A DNA stretch of 64,000 nucleotides from Paenibacillus turpanensis (GCF_011421635.1 NZ_WTLI01000012.1:62001-126000); one strand, 5' to 3'; numbered from the stretch's first letter, positions 9,008-17,954 are shown. Translations and numbers: made by a program. The notes: generated by a model not told the origin, from the letters alone.

Positions 9008-9772
9008 ATGAAAGGCCGGATTCACTCTATAGAAACGTTCGGGACGGTTGACGGGCCCGGAATCCGCTTCGTTCTCTTCATGCAGGGCTGCGCCCTTCAA
9101 TGTGCGTACTGCCATAACCCGGATACCTGGGATACGACCATCGGAACCCAGGTGACGGTTGAAGAGGTACTGGCGAAGATCGAGCCGTATCTCGAATATT
9201 ACCGCCGGTCTGGCGGTGGAATTACGGTTACAGGCGGAGAGCCGACCCTGCAGGCGCCGTTTGTAGCGGAGCTGTTCCGGGAATGCAAGAAACGCTGGAA
9301 TTTGCATACGGCGCTCGATTCCTCGGGCTTTTGCGATCCTCAGCATGCGAAGGAGCTGCTCGAGGTGACGGATCTCGTGCTGCTCGATCTAAAAATGATG
9401 GACCGTGAAGGCCACATTAAGCTGACGAGCCAGCCGAATGACCGCATCCTACGCTTTACGGCGTATTTGGCCGAGCGGCAAAACCAAATCTGGGTGCGCC
9501 ACGTTTTGATTCCGGGCATTACGGACAGTCCTACTGACCTGTATGAAATGGGCAGGCTGATCGGTACGATGCCGAATGTGCAAAAGGTCGAGCTGCTTCC
9601 CTACCACCGGATGGGTGTTTATAAGTGGCAGCAGCTTGGCAAAGAATATCCGCTAGAGGGTGTACGCGAACCTGAAAAGCAAGAGGTAGACCGAGCGAAT
9701 GCCATGGTCCAAGCGGGGATCAAGGCGGGTAAAGAAGAGAAGAAGAACAAGGTGGGGAAGCCTGCTAGCTAG
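9008..9772 (+). CDS. pflA: pyruvate formate-lyase activating enzyme
   Basis: A 254-residue radical SAM protein that installs the glycyl radical on PflB. The 4Fe-4S cluster motif C-x3-C-x2-C is at Cys28, Cys32 and Cys35 (GCALQCAYCHNPD); GGGITVTGGEPTLQ is the SAM-binding GGE motif. The ATG at 9008 is preferred to an in-frame ATG at 8987 because GGAAAGGGG lies between them, at a suitable distance from 9008. Last gene of the adhE-pflB-pflA operon, followed by a strong terminator. The C-terminus ends in a Lys-rich stretch slightly longer than usual. Confidence 0.97.
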   Translation: MKGRIHSIETFGTVDGPGIRFVLFMQGCALQCAYCHNPDTWDTTIGTQVTVEEVLAKIEPYLEYYRRSGGGITVTGGEPTLQAPFVAELFRECKKRWNLHTALDSSGFCDPQHAKELLEVTDLVLLDLKMMDREGHIKLTSQPNDRILRFTAYLAERQNQIWVRHVLIPGITDSPTDLYEMGRLIGTMPNVQKVELLPYHRMGVYKWQQLGKEYPLEGVREPEKQEVDRANAMVQAGIKAGKEEKKNKVGKPAS

Positions 9773-9783
9773 TAAAACCTAAA

Positions 9784-9813
9784 GGCGCGGTGCTTAGGCA
9801 TCGCGCCCTTTTG
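9784..9813 (+). terminator. intrinsic terminator of the adhE-pfl operon
   Basis: A GC-rich hairpin (GGCGCGGTG paired with CATCGCGCC) is followed by CTTTTG. It lies 11 bp after pflA. Confidence 0.85.
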
Positions 9814-9990
9814 TATTGGAAAAGAAGTCATGTTGGGACACTTCCTTGCCAAATGATTGATTTCGGGAACGAATGTATAGGCCGATGATTCCTTCATCTC
9901 AAGCGTTTTTTACATGAAAAATATGAATTTGTATGTATCCTTGGTATAGCTGCCAGGCTGCCCTGAATATGGATTAGAAAATGGTGTCGT

Positions 9991-10020
9991 TTGACGAATG
10001 TTTTTGGCAGTCTGTATAAT
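9991..10020 (+). promoter_or_regulatory. sigma-A promoter of the CNNM/CBS transporter gene
   Basis: TTGACG (9991-9996), an 18-bp spacer, and TATAAT (10015-10020). The rest of the 300-bp gap after pflA holds the pfl terminator and nothing else I recognise. Confidence 0.8.
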
Positions 10021-10072
10021 TACAGGTAGAGCAATTTAATTCGAGGTGCTTTATTAAAGGAGGAAGATTTTT

Positions 10073-11398
10073 TTGGACAGTGACCCCTTATCATGGACGA
10101 TTAATTTGGTTGCGGTTTTGCTGCTGGTACTTCTAAATGGCTTTTTCGTCGCTGCGGAATTTGCTTTGGTGAAGGTGAGAGGCAGTAGAATTGACACTCT
10201 GGCAGAGGAAGGAAACTTCAAGGCGAAGATCGCTCGACGTATTCTTTCCAATTTAAACGCATATTTGTCGGCCTGCCAGCTGGGGATTACGTTGGCGTCG
10301 CTTGCGTTAGGTTGGATTGGAGAGCCGGCTGTCGCCGATCTGCTCGAATTCGTTCTAGGGACATGGGTACCTGATTTTATTCTTCATACCCTATCTTTTA
10401 TTATTGCATTTAGCATTATTACCGCGTTTCATATTACGATCGGCGAACAAGTACCGAAAACGTACGCCATCCGCAATGCGGAACCGGTTACGCTTTGGTG
10501 CGCTCCGCCGCTTCTGCTGTTTTATCGTATCATGTATCCCTTCATTTGGGCGCTGAACGGTTCCTCTAACTGGATGCTGCGCAGAGCCGGTGTTGAGCCG
10601 GAGGGCGAGCATGAATCCGTGCATACGGAGGAAGAAATCCGTGTACTTATGCAGCAAAGTCATCAAAGCGGGCTGATTGACAAAACGGAAATGACATTGA
10701 TGGATAACATTTTCGAATTTGCGGAAACGAATGCACGGGAAATTATGATTCCTCGTACCGAAATGATCTGCTTGTATGCGGATGATTCGCTTGAAGAAAA
10801 CAAGCGGATTGTGATGGGTGAAAAGCATACGCGTTATCCGGTTTGCGATCCGGATAAAGACAATGTGATTGGATATGTGCATATCCGTGACCTGATGGAG
10901 AACGACACGAAGAAATCGTTAAAGCAGCTCGTACGGCCGCTGTTAACAGTGCCCGATTCGATTCCGATTTCGACGCTGCTGAAGATGATGCAGAAGAAAC
11001 GGACAGAGATGGCGCTGTTAATCGATGAATACGGCGGTACATCAGGGATCGTGACGACGGAGGATATTCTCGAGGAGATCGTCGGTGAAATTCACGACGA
11101 ATTCGATGAAGGGCGTCCGCAAATCGAAGAGCGGGGCGAATCGGCCTATTCCTTCGACGGGCTTTTATTAATCGAAGAAGTTAACGATCTGTTAGGTTTG
11201 GAAATCGAAACAGACGATTACGATACGATCGGCGGCTGGATGTATTCGCAGGTAGAATTACCGCCGCGCAAGCAGCAGTGTGTTCGGCTGGAAGGCTTCG
11301 AGTTTATTGTTGATGAGGTAGACCATATGCGGGTTTCCCGTTTATCCGTGCGTAAGCTTGAAGACGTGAACGAGGATACGCTGAAGGGCGTCTCGTGA
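10073..11398 (+). CDS. CNNM/CBS-domain membrane protein (HlyC/CorC family, Mg2+ efflux-like)
   Basis: A 441-residue integral membrane protein. The N-terminal CNNM (DUF21) domain (about 1-190) has three or four hydrophobic helices, including the signature LLNGFFVAAEFALVKVR. A CBS pair (about 210-335) contains NAREIMIPRTEMICL and the DEYGGTSGIVTTEDILEEIVGEI segment. A CorC_HlyC domain (about 350-430) closes the protein. In bacilli this family includes the Mg2+ exporter MpfA (YhdP). The TTG start at 10073 has GGAGG just upstream, and no better ATG exists nearby. Single gene with its own promoter and terminator. The transported ion is inferred from family. Confidence 0.93.
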   Translation: MDSDPLSWTINLVAVLLLVLLNGFFVAAEFALVKVRGSRIDTLAEEGNFKAKIARRILSNLNAYLSACQLGITLASLALGWIGEPAVADLLEFVLGTWVPDFILHTLSFIIAFSIITAFHITIGEQVPKTYAIRNAEPVTLWCAPPLLLFYRIMYPFIWALNGSSNWMLRRAGVEPEGEHESVHTEEEIRVLMQQSHQSGLIDKTEMTLMDNIFEFAETNAREIMIPRTEMICLYADDSLEENKRIVMGEKHTRYPVCDPDKDNVIGYVHIRDLMENDTKKSLKQLVRPLLTVPDSIPISTLLKMMQKKRTEMALLIDEYGGTSGIVTTEDILEEIVGEIHDEFDEGRPQIEERGESAYSFDGLLLIEEVNDLLGLEIETDDYDTIGGWMYSQVELPPRKQQCVRLEGFEFIVDEVDHMRVSRLSVRKLEDVNEDTLKGVS

Positions 11399-11417
11399 TA
11401 TTCATAGAGTGAACTGG

Positions 11418-11446
11418 CGGCCCTTGCAGGTGCAAGGGTCGTTTTG
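11418..11446 (+). terminator. intrinsic terminator
   Basis: CCCTTGCA/TGCAAGGG hairpin (11421-11438) with a 2-nt loop, followed by TCGTTTTG. Confidence 0.8.
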
Positions 11447-11530
11447 CGTGTTAAGGCATGGTTGGGAAGGGCTCGCTCTTATGGGGCGGGCTAGCAAGTA
11501 ATGTGCGCAGCAGAATGGGGACTACTGAAT

Positions 11531-12493
11531 ATGAAAAAAACATATGCATTGTTGGCGCTGGCTACGATCTCATGGGGCGGCGCCTTTCTTGGCGGGAAAA
11601 TTTCAACGCAAACATTAACCCCAGAGGCGGTGGCGTTTTTCCGGTTTTTGGTTGCGGCGCTGCTGCTGTTTCCAATGCTATGGCTGGACAGGCGCAGGCA
11701 GGGAAGAAAGCAGGCTACGGCTGGTGGGGATGCGGGGTCTACCATGTCCCTCGCTCGCAGCAAAACCTTTGGCGATTGGCTGCTCCTGTTTGCACTTGGC
11801 GCGACGGGGATGTGTCTTTATAACCTGTGCTTTTTCTTTGCGACGAAGCATGCGGCGATCGTGAAAAGCTCGCTTGTCATTGCAGTGAACGCTCCGATGA
11901 TTACGGTGCTGTCAGCACTCTTCTTGAAGGAGCGCCTGAATGCGAGCTCGCTTGCTGGACTCATCGTAGCGCTGACGGGCTCCGTCTATGTTATCGTCGG
12001 CGGCGACCTTGGAAAGCTGTCGGCGCTGCGCTTCGAGCCGGTTGATCTTGTGCTGCTGGGCGCCTGTGTGTCGTGGGCCGTGTACTCCGTGTTGAGCAAG
12101 GTGGCCATGCGTAAGTTCAGCCCGCTGGAGGCCACTGCCTATGGCGCAGGCTTCGGCGCTTTGCTGCTGCTGCCGTTCGCGTGGACAACGACGACCTGGC
12201 AGCATATTGTCACGACCGGCTGGGATGGTTGGGCAGGAGTACTGTATGTCGGGGTGATCGTGTCGGTCGTTAGCTTCCTGTGGTGGAACAGCGGGATTAA
12301 AGAGGCCGGTGCGTCCAAGGCGGCAATCTTCGTCAATTTGATGCCGTTGTCGGCGATCGCGATGGCAGCCGTGTTTTTGGGCGAGACGTTCACATCGGCT
12401 CATTTGATCGGCGGTATGCTTATTTTTAGCGGGATTTATTTGAATATCCGGAAGAAACGTACACAGACCCGAACCAAGTCGTTGGCGGGATAG
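11531..12493 (+). CDS. EamA (DMT superfamily) transporter
   Basis: A 320-residue protein with ten predicted transmembrane helices arranged as two EamA repeats. The first repeat begins LLALATISWGGAFLGGKI and the second LLGACVSWAVYSVLSKVAM; helix-end motifs such as ERLNASSLAGLIVALTGSVYVI and GETFTSAHLIGGMLIFSGI are typical. These proteins usually export amino acids or other small metabolites, but the substrate cannot be told. ATG 11531 is chosen over 11501 because TGGGG lies about 10 bases before it and nothing suitable precedes 11501. A monocistronic gene between two terminators. Confidence 0.9.
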   Translation: MKKTYALLALATISWGGAFLGGKISTQTLTPEAVAFFRFLVAALLLFPMLWLDRRRQGRKQATAGGDAGSTMSLARSKTFGDWLLLFALGATGMCLYNLCFFFATKHAAIVKSSLVIAVNAPMITVLSALFLKERLNASSLAGLIVALTGSVYVIVGGDLGKLSALRFEPVDLVLLGACVSWAVYSVLSKVAMRKFSPLEATAYGAGFGALLLLPFAWTTTTWQHIVTTGWDGWAGVLYVGVIVSVVSFLWWNSGIKEAGASKAAIFVNLMPLSAIAMAAVFLGETFTSAHLIGGMLIFSGIYLNIRKKRTQTRTKSLAG

Positions 12494-12505
12494 GTGGTAA
12501 TCGAG

Positions 12506-12556
12506 AAGGTCGGCAGAAGGAGGGGGAGAGCCCGGATTTCTGCCCGACCTTTTTTA
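12506..12556 (+). terminator. intrinsic terminator
   Basis: AAGGTCGGCAGAA (12506-12518) pairs with TTCTGCCCGACCTT (one bulge) and is followed by a T run. It sits between convergent genes. Confidence 0.85.
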
Positions 12557-12574
12557 TATATTCTGGAGGCGGAG

Positions 12575-13618
12575 TTATCCTTTTGGTGATATGTTTATGT
12601 ATCCAGAAGCCTCAGCCAAATCGGCAACAGCCGTAAAGAGATTCGCCGGATGCTCCGCGAGGCGGTGGCATAAATATAAGAACCACTCCGTTCCGTAAGT
12701 GACATAAACTCGAGCGGAGATTCCTTGATCGCGGTATATTTTGATCAAATCCGGCCTGACGCCGTACAGCATTTCTACCTCGACAAAAGGCTGCTCCAAA
12801 TATCCGCGCCGCTCCGCCTCATTCAAAATCACTTCATCATGCGTTGCAATCGAAAGCGGCTGCTGCCGCTGGACGCAGTGGTCCACCAGCGAAAGGTATC
12901 GTTCGTTCAAGGCTTCCGAACGAGGCAGCGCGATCTCCGGCGCTTCCAGAAAGGCGCCTTTCACGAGACGAATTTTACCGGGCAGCCGGACAAGCTCCTT
13001 AATGTCAGCCTCCGAGCGATGGAGATGGGCCTGGATGGTGATACCGATATTCGAAGCCTGCTGTACCGCATCTTTATAAAGGTGAACAATATTCTCGCAT
13101 TTGGCATGCTCCTCCATGCTCACCATAAGCTCAAGGCCGTGCTTCCTGCCCTCATCGGCAAGCTCCAGCAGCTGGCTTAGGGCCAAATCGTAGTCAACAA
13201 AAAGCCCGATGTGTGATAAATCGAGACAAATGGAAGCGGGGACCTTCTCCTGTCGCAGACCGTTCATAAGTGCGAGAAACTCCTGCTTTGCAGCGATACA
13301 TTCCTTTACGGTAGCCGTGTTCTCGCCCATAAATTCGGCAGATACGCGGTATCCCAGAGCATGAAGCTGCGCTGCGGCACGTATCCCGTCCTCGCGCCGG
13401 TCCCCGGCTATGAATCGTTTGGCTGCGCGCAGCAGGGTTTGATATAGCTCGGGCGAATGCAGCAGCGAGGCCTTCAAGGATGGATCCCGGGCTATACGCC
13501 GCAGTGCTTCCGCCGCCATTATTGCATGGTCCCTTACGGGTATTACCTCTCCCCCGAAGCTACCGTACGTCCCCTCAAGCGAGGTGTTGTTCAAGCAAAG
13601 GTTCATCGTATTGTCCAT
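12575..13618 (-). CDS. proline dehydrogenase
   Basis: A 347-residue FAD-dependent enzyme oxidising proline to pyrroline-5-carboxylate, the first step of proline use. The TIM-barrel PutA domain is seen through LDLSHIGLF, ELMVSMEEHAKCENIV, IGITIQAHLHRSEADI, RLVKGAFLEAPE, LSIATHDEVILNEA and the C-terminal RVYVTYGTEWFLYLCHRLAEHPANL. ATG 13618 is chosen because AAAGGACGG sits about 8 bases upstream; an in-frame TTG at 13642 lies before that site. No pyrroline-5-carboxylate dehydrogenase gene is adjacent. It is divergent from a MocR regulator, 147 bp away, which is a natural candidate to control it. Confidence 0.93.
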   Translation of the reverse strand: MDNTMNLCLNNTSLEGTYGSFGGEVIPVRDHAIMAAEALRRIARDPSLKASLLHSPELYQTLLRAAKRFIAGDRREDGIRAAAQLHALGYRVSAEFMGENTATVKECIAAKQEFLALMNGLRQEKVPASICLDLSHIGLFVDYDLALSQLLELADEGRKHGLELMVSMEEHAKCENIVHLYKDAVQQASNIGITIQAHLHRSEADIKELVRLPGKIRLVKGAFLEAPEIALPRSEALNERYLSLVDHCVQRQQPLSIATHDEVILNEAERRGYLEQPFVEVEMLYGVRPDLIKIYRDQGISARVYVTYGTEWFLYLCHRLAEHPANLFTAVADLAEASGYINISPKG

Positions 13619-13682
13619 ATTGGATACCGTCCTTTCCGCCAAAAAATATTCAACTTACGGTTGCTATTTTTAAATTCCATTG

Positions 13683-13699
13683 TTACCTTATCATGGTAA
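13683..13699. promoter_or_regulatory. inverted repeat between proline dehydrogenase and the MocR gene
   Basis: TTACC-N7-GGTAA lies in the divergent intergenic region. It could be an operator for the MocR regulator, but short palindromes are common and no second copy was found. Confidence 0.35.
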
Positions 13700-13765
13700 A
13701 CTGGTTATGAAGAGAACCGCTTGATGGCATTTTGGATAGTACCGGTTTGAAAAGAGGGATCCGCT

Positions 13766-15187
13766 GTGGTTTGGTTTACGATTGATCGACAATCGTCGGT
13801 ACCGTTAATTCATCAGATTTATATCGAACTGAGCGAACGGATTTTGCGAGGGGAGTTAAAGGCAGGAGCTGCTATCCCTTCCTCCCGGCAGCTGGCCGCC
13901 GAGCTGCACGTATCCCGCAATGTTGTCCTGCAGGCGTATGATCAGCTGCAGGCGGAAGGGTACATCGAGAGCCAATACGGCTCGGGTACGTTCGTATCGG
14001 AGGGAGCAAGCTTCCCGGAAAGCGGAGAACGGATGGTAGAGCCGTTCATCCCCGAGATGGAAGTCTTGGAAATGAAACAGCGTTCCGGCGACAGCAGTTA
14101 TATCAGCTTCCGTTCCGGAACTCCTGCCTTGGATTTATTCCCCCGCAGCAAATGGGCTCGTCTCGCTCAGCGCATCATTCTCGAATCTCCGGAGTCGGCG
14201 TTCGGCTACGGCCAACCGGAAGGCCGCGAAGAGCTTCGAAAGGCTCTTACAGCCTATTTACTGCGCTCAAGAGGCGTTCGCTGCCATCCGTCGCAGCTGG
14301 TCATTACCTCAGGGGCCACGCAGGCGATTTCACTCATTGGAAGACTGCTTGGCGGTGAGGGTCGGACGGCCATCCTTGAGGATCCGATCACAAGGGATAT
14401 CCAAACCATATTTGCCTCCTTGGGAGCACAATTGCACCCTATACCCGTTGATGAGCAGGGGATGCTGACGCAGCAGCTGCCTTCGGATTACAGACCCAGT
14501 TTTATTTATCTGACCCCCTCGCATCAATTCCCGACAGGCGGAACCCTGCCGATTCAGCGCAGAATCCAATTGATCGAGTACGCTCGCACAACAGGCTGCT
14601 ACCTTGTCGAGGACGATTATGACAGCGAGTTTCGTTACGAAGGAGCGCCGGTGAGCGCCCTTCAGGGGCTCGAACCGGATAAGGTCATTTATATCGGTAC
14701 GCTGAGCAAAATTTTATCTCCCGCCCTGCGCATGGGCTATATCATTTTTCCACATCCATTAATCGAGAAGGGACGCAGGCTAAAGTGGTTCAGTGATTTG
14801 CATACCCCGTCGCTTGAACAGCTGACGCTGGCTCATTTTATCGAAGAAGGGCATTTGGAGCGCCATGTGTTAAAAATGAAACGGGTATACCGAAAAAGGC
14901 GCGATATGTTGATTCGGCTGTTGAAGGAGACGTTTGGGGAGCAGGTGACGATTAGGGGCCAGGGGACGGGGCTTCATTTGATAGCCGATTTTCAAGGAAT
15001 TCAGTTCACAGAGGAGCTGCTTGCAGAGCTGGATCATGAAGGTGTTGGGCTTCAGGCGGTAGAAAAACATGCGATGGAAAAGGGAAAGCGCGAGGGGCAA
15101 GTCATACTGGGGTTTGGACATTTAACCGAGCTGGAGATGGCCTTGGGATTGCGAATCTTAAAAAAAGTTATGCTACAATATGAATGA
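13766..15187 (+). CDS. MocR/GabR-type regulator (GntR helix-turn-helix fused to aminotransferase fold)
   Basis: A 473-residue PLP-dependent transcription factor. The winged helix (about 10-75) reads LSERILRGELKAGAAIPSSRQLAAELHVSRNVVLQAYDQL, then YGSGTFVSEG. A class I aminotransferase-like domain (about 110-470) includes TSGATQAISLIGRLL, the Asp of EDDYDSEFRYEG and the PLP lysine in GTLSKILSPALRMGY. Members regulate vitamin B6, GABA, taurine, ectoine or D-Ala-D-Ala genes. Divergence from proline dehydrogenase suggests it controls proline use; this is inference. It starts at GTG 13766 after GAGGG. It is followed 16 bp later by a metal-dependent hydrolase gene. Confidence 0.93.
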   Translation: MVWFTIDRQSSVPLIHQIYIELSERILRGELKAGAAIPSSRQLAAELHVSRNVVLQAYDQLQAEGYIESQYGSGTFVSEGASFPESGERMVEPFIPEMEVLEMKQRSGDSSYISFRSGTPALDLFPRSKWARLAQRIILESPESAFGYGQPEGREELRKALTAYLLRSRGVRCHPSQLVITSGATQAISLIGRLLGGEGRTAILEDPITRDIQTIFASLGAQLHPIPVDEQGMLTQQLPSDYRPSFIYLTPSHQFPTGGTLPIQRRIQLIEYARTTGCYLVEDDYDSEFRYEGAPVSALQGLEPDKVIYIGTLSKILSPALRMGYIIFPHPLIEKGRRLKWFSDLHTPSLEQLTLAHFIEEGHLERHVLKMKRVYRKRRDMLIRLLKETFGEQVTIRGQGTGLHLIADFQGIQFTEELLAELDHEGVGLQAVEKHAMEKGKREGQVILGFGHLTELEMALGLRILKKVMLQYE

Positions 15188-15203
15188 GGAGGGATAATCT
15201 ACC

Positions 15204-15905
15204 ATGGTTGAAGTTGTTTATCACGGACATTCTTGTGTACAGATTAACACTGGAGAGGTATCGATTGTGATCGACCCGTTTTTCACGGGGAATCCGCAAG
15301 CCGTATCCAAGCCGGAGGATATTAAAGCGGACTATGTGCTATTGACGCATGCGCATAAGGATCATACGGGCGATGCGCTTGCCGTTGCACAGGCAAATGA
15401 TGCGACGATTGTCGCGATTCATGAGCTTGCTGTCTACATGGGCTGGAAGGGCGCGAAGGCCATCGGCATGAACGTAGGGGGCACCATTGACATCGGACCG
15501 GCCAAGGTACAGATGGTACCTGCCATTCACAGCTCGGCCTTCATAATTGAAGAGGAGCAGAAAATCATTTATGCCGGTACAGCGGCAGGGCTGATTGTTC
15601 GCGTGGACGGCTTTACGATTCTGCATGCCGGGGATACGTGCTTGTTCAGCGATATGAAGCTGATTGGTGAACGCAACGACATTGATTTGGCGTTTATCCC
15701 GATCGGTGATGTATTTACGATGGGGCCGGAGGATGCTCTTACTGCAGCAGAATGGTACAAGGCCCGCTGCGTTGTTCCGGTGCATCACAGCACTTGGGAT
15801 CCAATTGCGCAGGATGCCGAGCGGTTCGTTCAAAGCTTGAAGGAGAAGTTCATCGACGGTCGTTCCATGAAGCCTGGCGAATCGATGACTTTGTCGGCGA
15901 AGTAG
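15204..15905 (+). CDS. UPF0173-type metal-dependent hydrolase (metallo-beta-lactamase fold)
   Basis: A 233-residue protein of the YtkL family. The fold signature is complete: N-terminal HGHSC (His7-His9 region), H-x-H-x-D-H at 49-54 (THAHKDH), His near HSSAFIIEE, Asp in HAGDTCLFSD and the final His of VVPVHHSTWD. Length equals the family norm. Substrate is unknown. It starts at ATG 15204 with GAGGAGGG upstream, 16 bp after the MocR gene, and is probably cotranscribed with it. A hairpin terminator follows. Confidence 0.93.
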   Translation: MVEVVYHGHSCVQINTGEVSIVIDPFFTGNPQAVSKPEDIKADYVLLTHAHKDHTGDALAVAQANDATIVAIHELAVYMGWKGAKAIGMNVGGTIDIGPAKVQMVPAIHSSAFIIEEEQKIIYAGTAAGLIVRVDGFTILHAGDTCLFSDMKLIGERNDIDLAFIPIGDVFTMGPEDALTAAEWYKARCVVPVHHSTWDPIAQDAERFVQSLKEKFIDGRSMKPGESMTLSAK

Positions 15906-15965
15906 CAAGAGCTTTTATGAGCAGCTGACTTGAATACACGTACATAAGAAATCCTAGCATCTTAA

Positions 15966-16009
15966 AGGGTCCTGGTAAGCGGCACAAGCTGCGGCAGGAT
16001 CTTTTTTAG
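15966..16009 (+). terminator. intrinsic terminator
   Basis: GGTCCTG pairs with CAGGATC across a 20-nt loop that can itself fold. A TTTTTT tract follows. Confidence 0.75.
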
Positions 16010-16051
16010 CATAGATCGGGTACAGGTAAGAAAATATGGAGGTGCAAAAAG

Positions 16052-16324
16052 ATGGAGTATACATTGACGAGTGTAACGTTCGTAGCAGTCATTTATTTGC
16101 TTCTTACCGTAATTAGGCTGGAAAGCCGAATCAAAAGAATGAGCTATAAGCTGGAACAGGTGGCGCAAAAGGTAGGGGTTCCCGAAGCTCCGATCGATGA
16201 CGATTTGCGCACGCTTGTAAGAGAAGGAAAGAGGATTGAGGCGGTAAAGAAAGCAAGGGAGGTCCTGGGGCTTTCCTTAACGGAAGCCAAACAATATGTA
16301 GATTCGTTAGATCAGGACAAGTAA
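16052..16324 (+). CDS. small membrane protein with ribosomal L7/L12 C-terminal-like domain
   Basis: A 90-residue protein. One transmembrane helix (about residues 5-24) is followed by a short basic/coiled segment (RLESRIKRMSYKLEQVAQK) and a C-terminal segment, GKRIEAVKKAREVLGLSLTEAKQYVDSL, that resembles the bL12 C-terminal domain helices. It is not ribosomal L12 itself, because it lacks the N-terminal dimer domain and has a membrane anchor. It starts at ATG 16052 with GGAGG 9 bases upstream. A stand-alone gene of unknown function. Confidence 0.85.
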   Translation: MEYTLTSVTFVAVIYLLLTVIRLESRIKRMSYKLEQVAQKVGVPEAPIDDDLRTLVREGKRIEAVKKAREVLGLSLTEAKQYVDSLDQDK

Positions 16325-16400
16325 TAGCCGGATTGTGAGAGGACTGCAGGAGGGAAAGCCTGCAGTCTTCCGTGTTTACTGACGAATAACTATGGTCCGT

Positions 16401-16811
16401 TTAGCGAACCCATTTTCTAGCGATCAAAAGTAGAAAATAGGCTGTAACCGGAATAGGAAAATAGGCGAAATAGGATAATCGATCATGCAGAATAGGCTGA
16501 GTAATGACGAGATACAATCCAGTGAAGAAAACCCCAACCACGATCGCATAGGGGATGCTGAGGGAAGCGCGTACAAAGCGCTTTTTAATCCAAGCCACTG
16601 TTATATAGAAAATAAGCAGTCCCAGAAAAATGAAAGGGGAATAGAGTAATAATAAAGTAAAAAACTCGGATGCCGACAATGTCATGGGTTCCATGGGAGG
16701 GCGAATCAAGCCGTACGTAACCGTTTCGACGATAATGATATACAAGGTTAGTGCTGCATGAAGTAATAAAAATGGCCCGATTTGAATTTCTCTACTGGCG
16801 TTATTGTTCAA
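16401..16811 (-). CDS. hypothetical four-helix membrane protein
   Basis: A 136-residue protein with four hydrophobic segments (starting near IGPFLLLHAALTLYIIIV, FTLLLLYSPFIFLGLLIFYI, IPYAIVVGVFFTGLYLVI and YFPIPVTAYFLLLIA) and a basic C-terminus. I recognise no family. The frame is open back to an ATG at 16868, but AAGGAGG lies 7 bases before the TTG at 16811, which is therefore the better start. No partner genes. Confidence 0.65.
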   Translation of the reverse strand: MNNNASREIQIGPFLLLHAALTLYIIIVETVTYGLIRPPMEPMTLSASEFFTLLLLYSPFIFLGLLIFYITVAWIKKRFVRASLSIPYAIVVGVFFTGLYLVITQPILHDRLSYFAYFPIPVTAYFLLLIARKWVR

Positions 16812-17069
16812 AGTAGTGGCCTCCTTGCAATTCGGCGGTTGTGTGTTTGGCGGCACAAGAGCGATCATACTGGATGGTTCTGACCCAACCCTGAGTCGCT
16901 TAAATTAGGGCGAAGTAAAATACAAGCTATCACGGGGAGGACCGCTATCTATTCAACATTATACGCCTCATAATAGACATGTGAAATAGCCAAATCTAGT
17001 AACAATTGGGTCGTTATGAGACTCTATCTTCGCAGCTCTATTAACCAATGGTGAAACGTTTGTTTGATG

Positions 17070-17078
17070 TGGTAAGAT
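17070..17078 (+). promoter_or_regulatory. extended -10 promoter
   Basis: TGG followed by TAAGAT (17070-17078) forms an extended -10 without a clear -35. It lies 33 bp before the pentapeptide-protein start. The rest of the 300-bp gap 16812-17111 shows nothing else recognisable. Confidence 0.5.
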
Positions 17079-17111
17079 AGTTGTTATCGCAAGTAAGGGA
17101 TGTGTTCTTCA

Positions 17112-17954
17112 TTGTCTAATCATACGATCAACCGTGATATAGAACGTTTTACCGCAGATTGTGAGCAGTGCTTCGGGTTATGCTGCGTTGCGCTGCCTTA
17201 TGCAAAATCGGCGGATTTTGCTTTCGATAAAGAGGGAGGAATTCCTTGCCGAAACCTGGAAGGAGATTATCGATGCGGAATTCACAGTAAGCTGCGGAAC
17301 AGCGGTCTGAAGGGTTGCACCGTTTACGAATGCTTCGGGGCAGGCCAGAAGGTATCGCAGCATACGTATGGGGGAAAAAGCTGGCGGGATCACCCGGAAA
17401 CGGCCCAAGAAATGTTTCGAGTATTTCCCGTGATGCAGCAGCTTCATGAAATGCTCAGTTATTTGAATGAAGCAGTGCACAGAGAAGAAACGGCTCCTCT
17501 TCACGAAGAACTGCAGCAGGCCATTGAAGAGACAGAAAAGCTAGTCAGCCTTGATCCGAAATCGATTTTGAAGATTGACGTACCGATGCATCGTGCTGTT
17601 ATAAACGGACTGCTTCTGCAAGCGAGCGAGAGGGTTCGGGCGAAATCGAAGAAGGCGGCCGAGAACAAGAAGCTGGATAAGCAGATCAAAGGAAGAGACT
17701 TATTTGGGGCGCAGCTTAAAGGTGTCGACCTGAGAGGCGCCAACTTAAGAGGGGTATATCTCATAGCCGCAAACCTCCGCGGAGCAGATCTGCGAGGTGC
17801 TGATTTGATTGGTGCGGACCTGCGGGATGCGGATTTGCGAGGCGCGGATTTGACCGGGACCCTATTCCTCACGCAGGCACAGGTAAACGCGGCAGTGGGC
17901 GATCGCACTACGAAGCTTCCGGATTCACTAAATAGACCTGCACACTGGAAATAA
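17112..17954 (+). CDS. YkgJ-like cysteine-cluster protein with pentapeptide repeats
   Basis: A 280-residue protein in three parts. The N-terminus is Cys-rich (CEQCFGLCC, then PCRNL, RCGIH and GCTVYECFG), resembling the YkgJ-type putative metal-binding cluster. The middle (about 90-185) is helical. Residues about 195-250 form roughly eleven A(D/N)LRG pentapeptide repeats, expected to build a short right-handed quadrilateral beta-helix. An ATG at 17100 is in frame but has no ribosome site, whereas the TTG at 17112 follows AAGGGA by 11 bases. The architecture recalls B. subtilis YybG, but I cannot confirm homology. Pentapeptide proteins can mimic DNA; nothing here shows that role. Confidence 0.85.
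   Translation: MSNHTINRDIERFTADCEQCFGLCCVALPYAKSADFAFDKEGGIPCRNLEGDYRCGIHSKLRNSGLKGCTVYECFGAGQKVSQHTYGGKSWRDHPETAQEMFRVFPVMQQLHEMLSYLNEAVHREETAPLHEELQQAIEETEKLVSLDPKSILKIDVPMHRAVINGLLLQASERVRAKSKKAAENKKLDKQIKGRDLFGAQLKGVDLRGANLRGVYLIAANLRGADLRGADLIGADLRDADLRGADLTGTLFLTQAQVNAAVGDRTTKLPDSLNRPAHWK

Noticed and set aside
17050-17065. A cre site upstream of the pentapeptide-repeat gene
   Set aside because: The GTGAAACGTTTG stretch is one base short between the conserved AA and CG, and the right half does not match.
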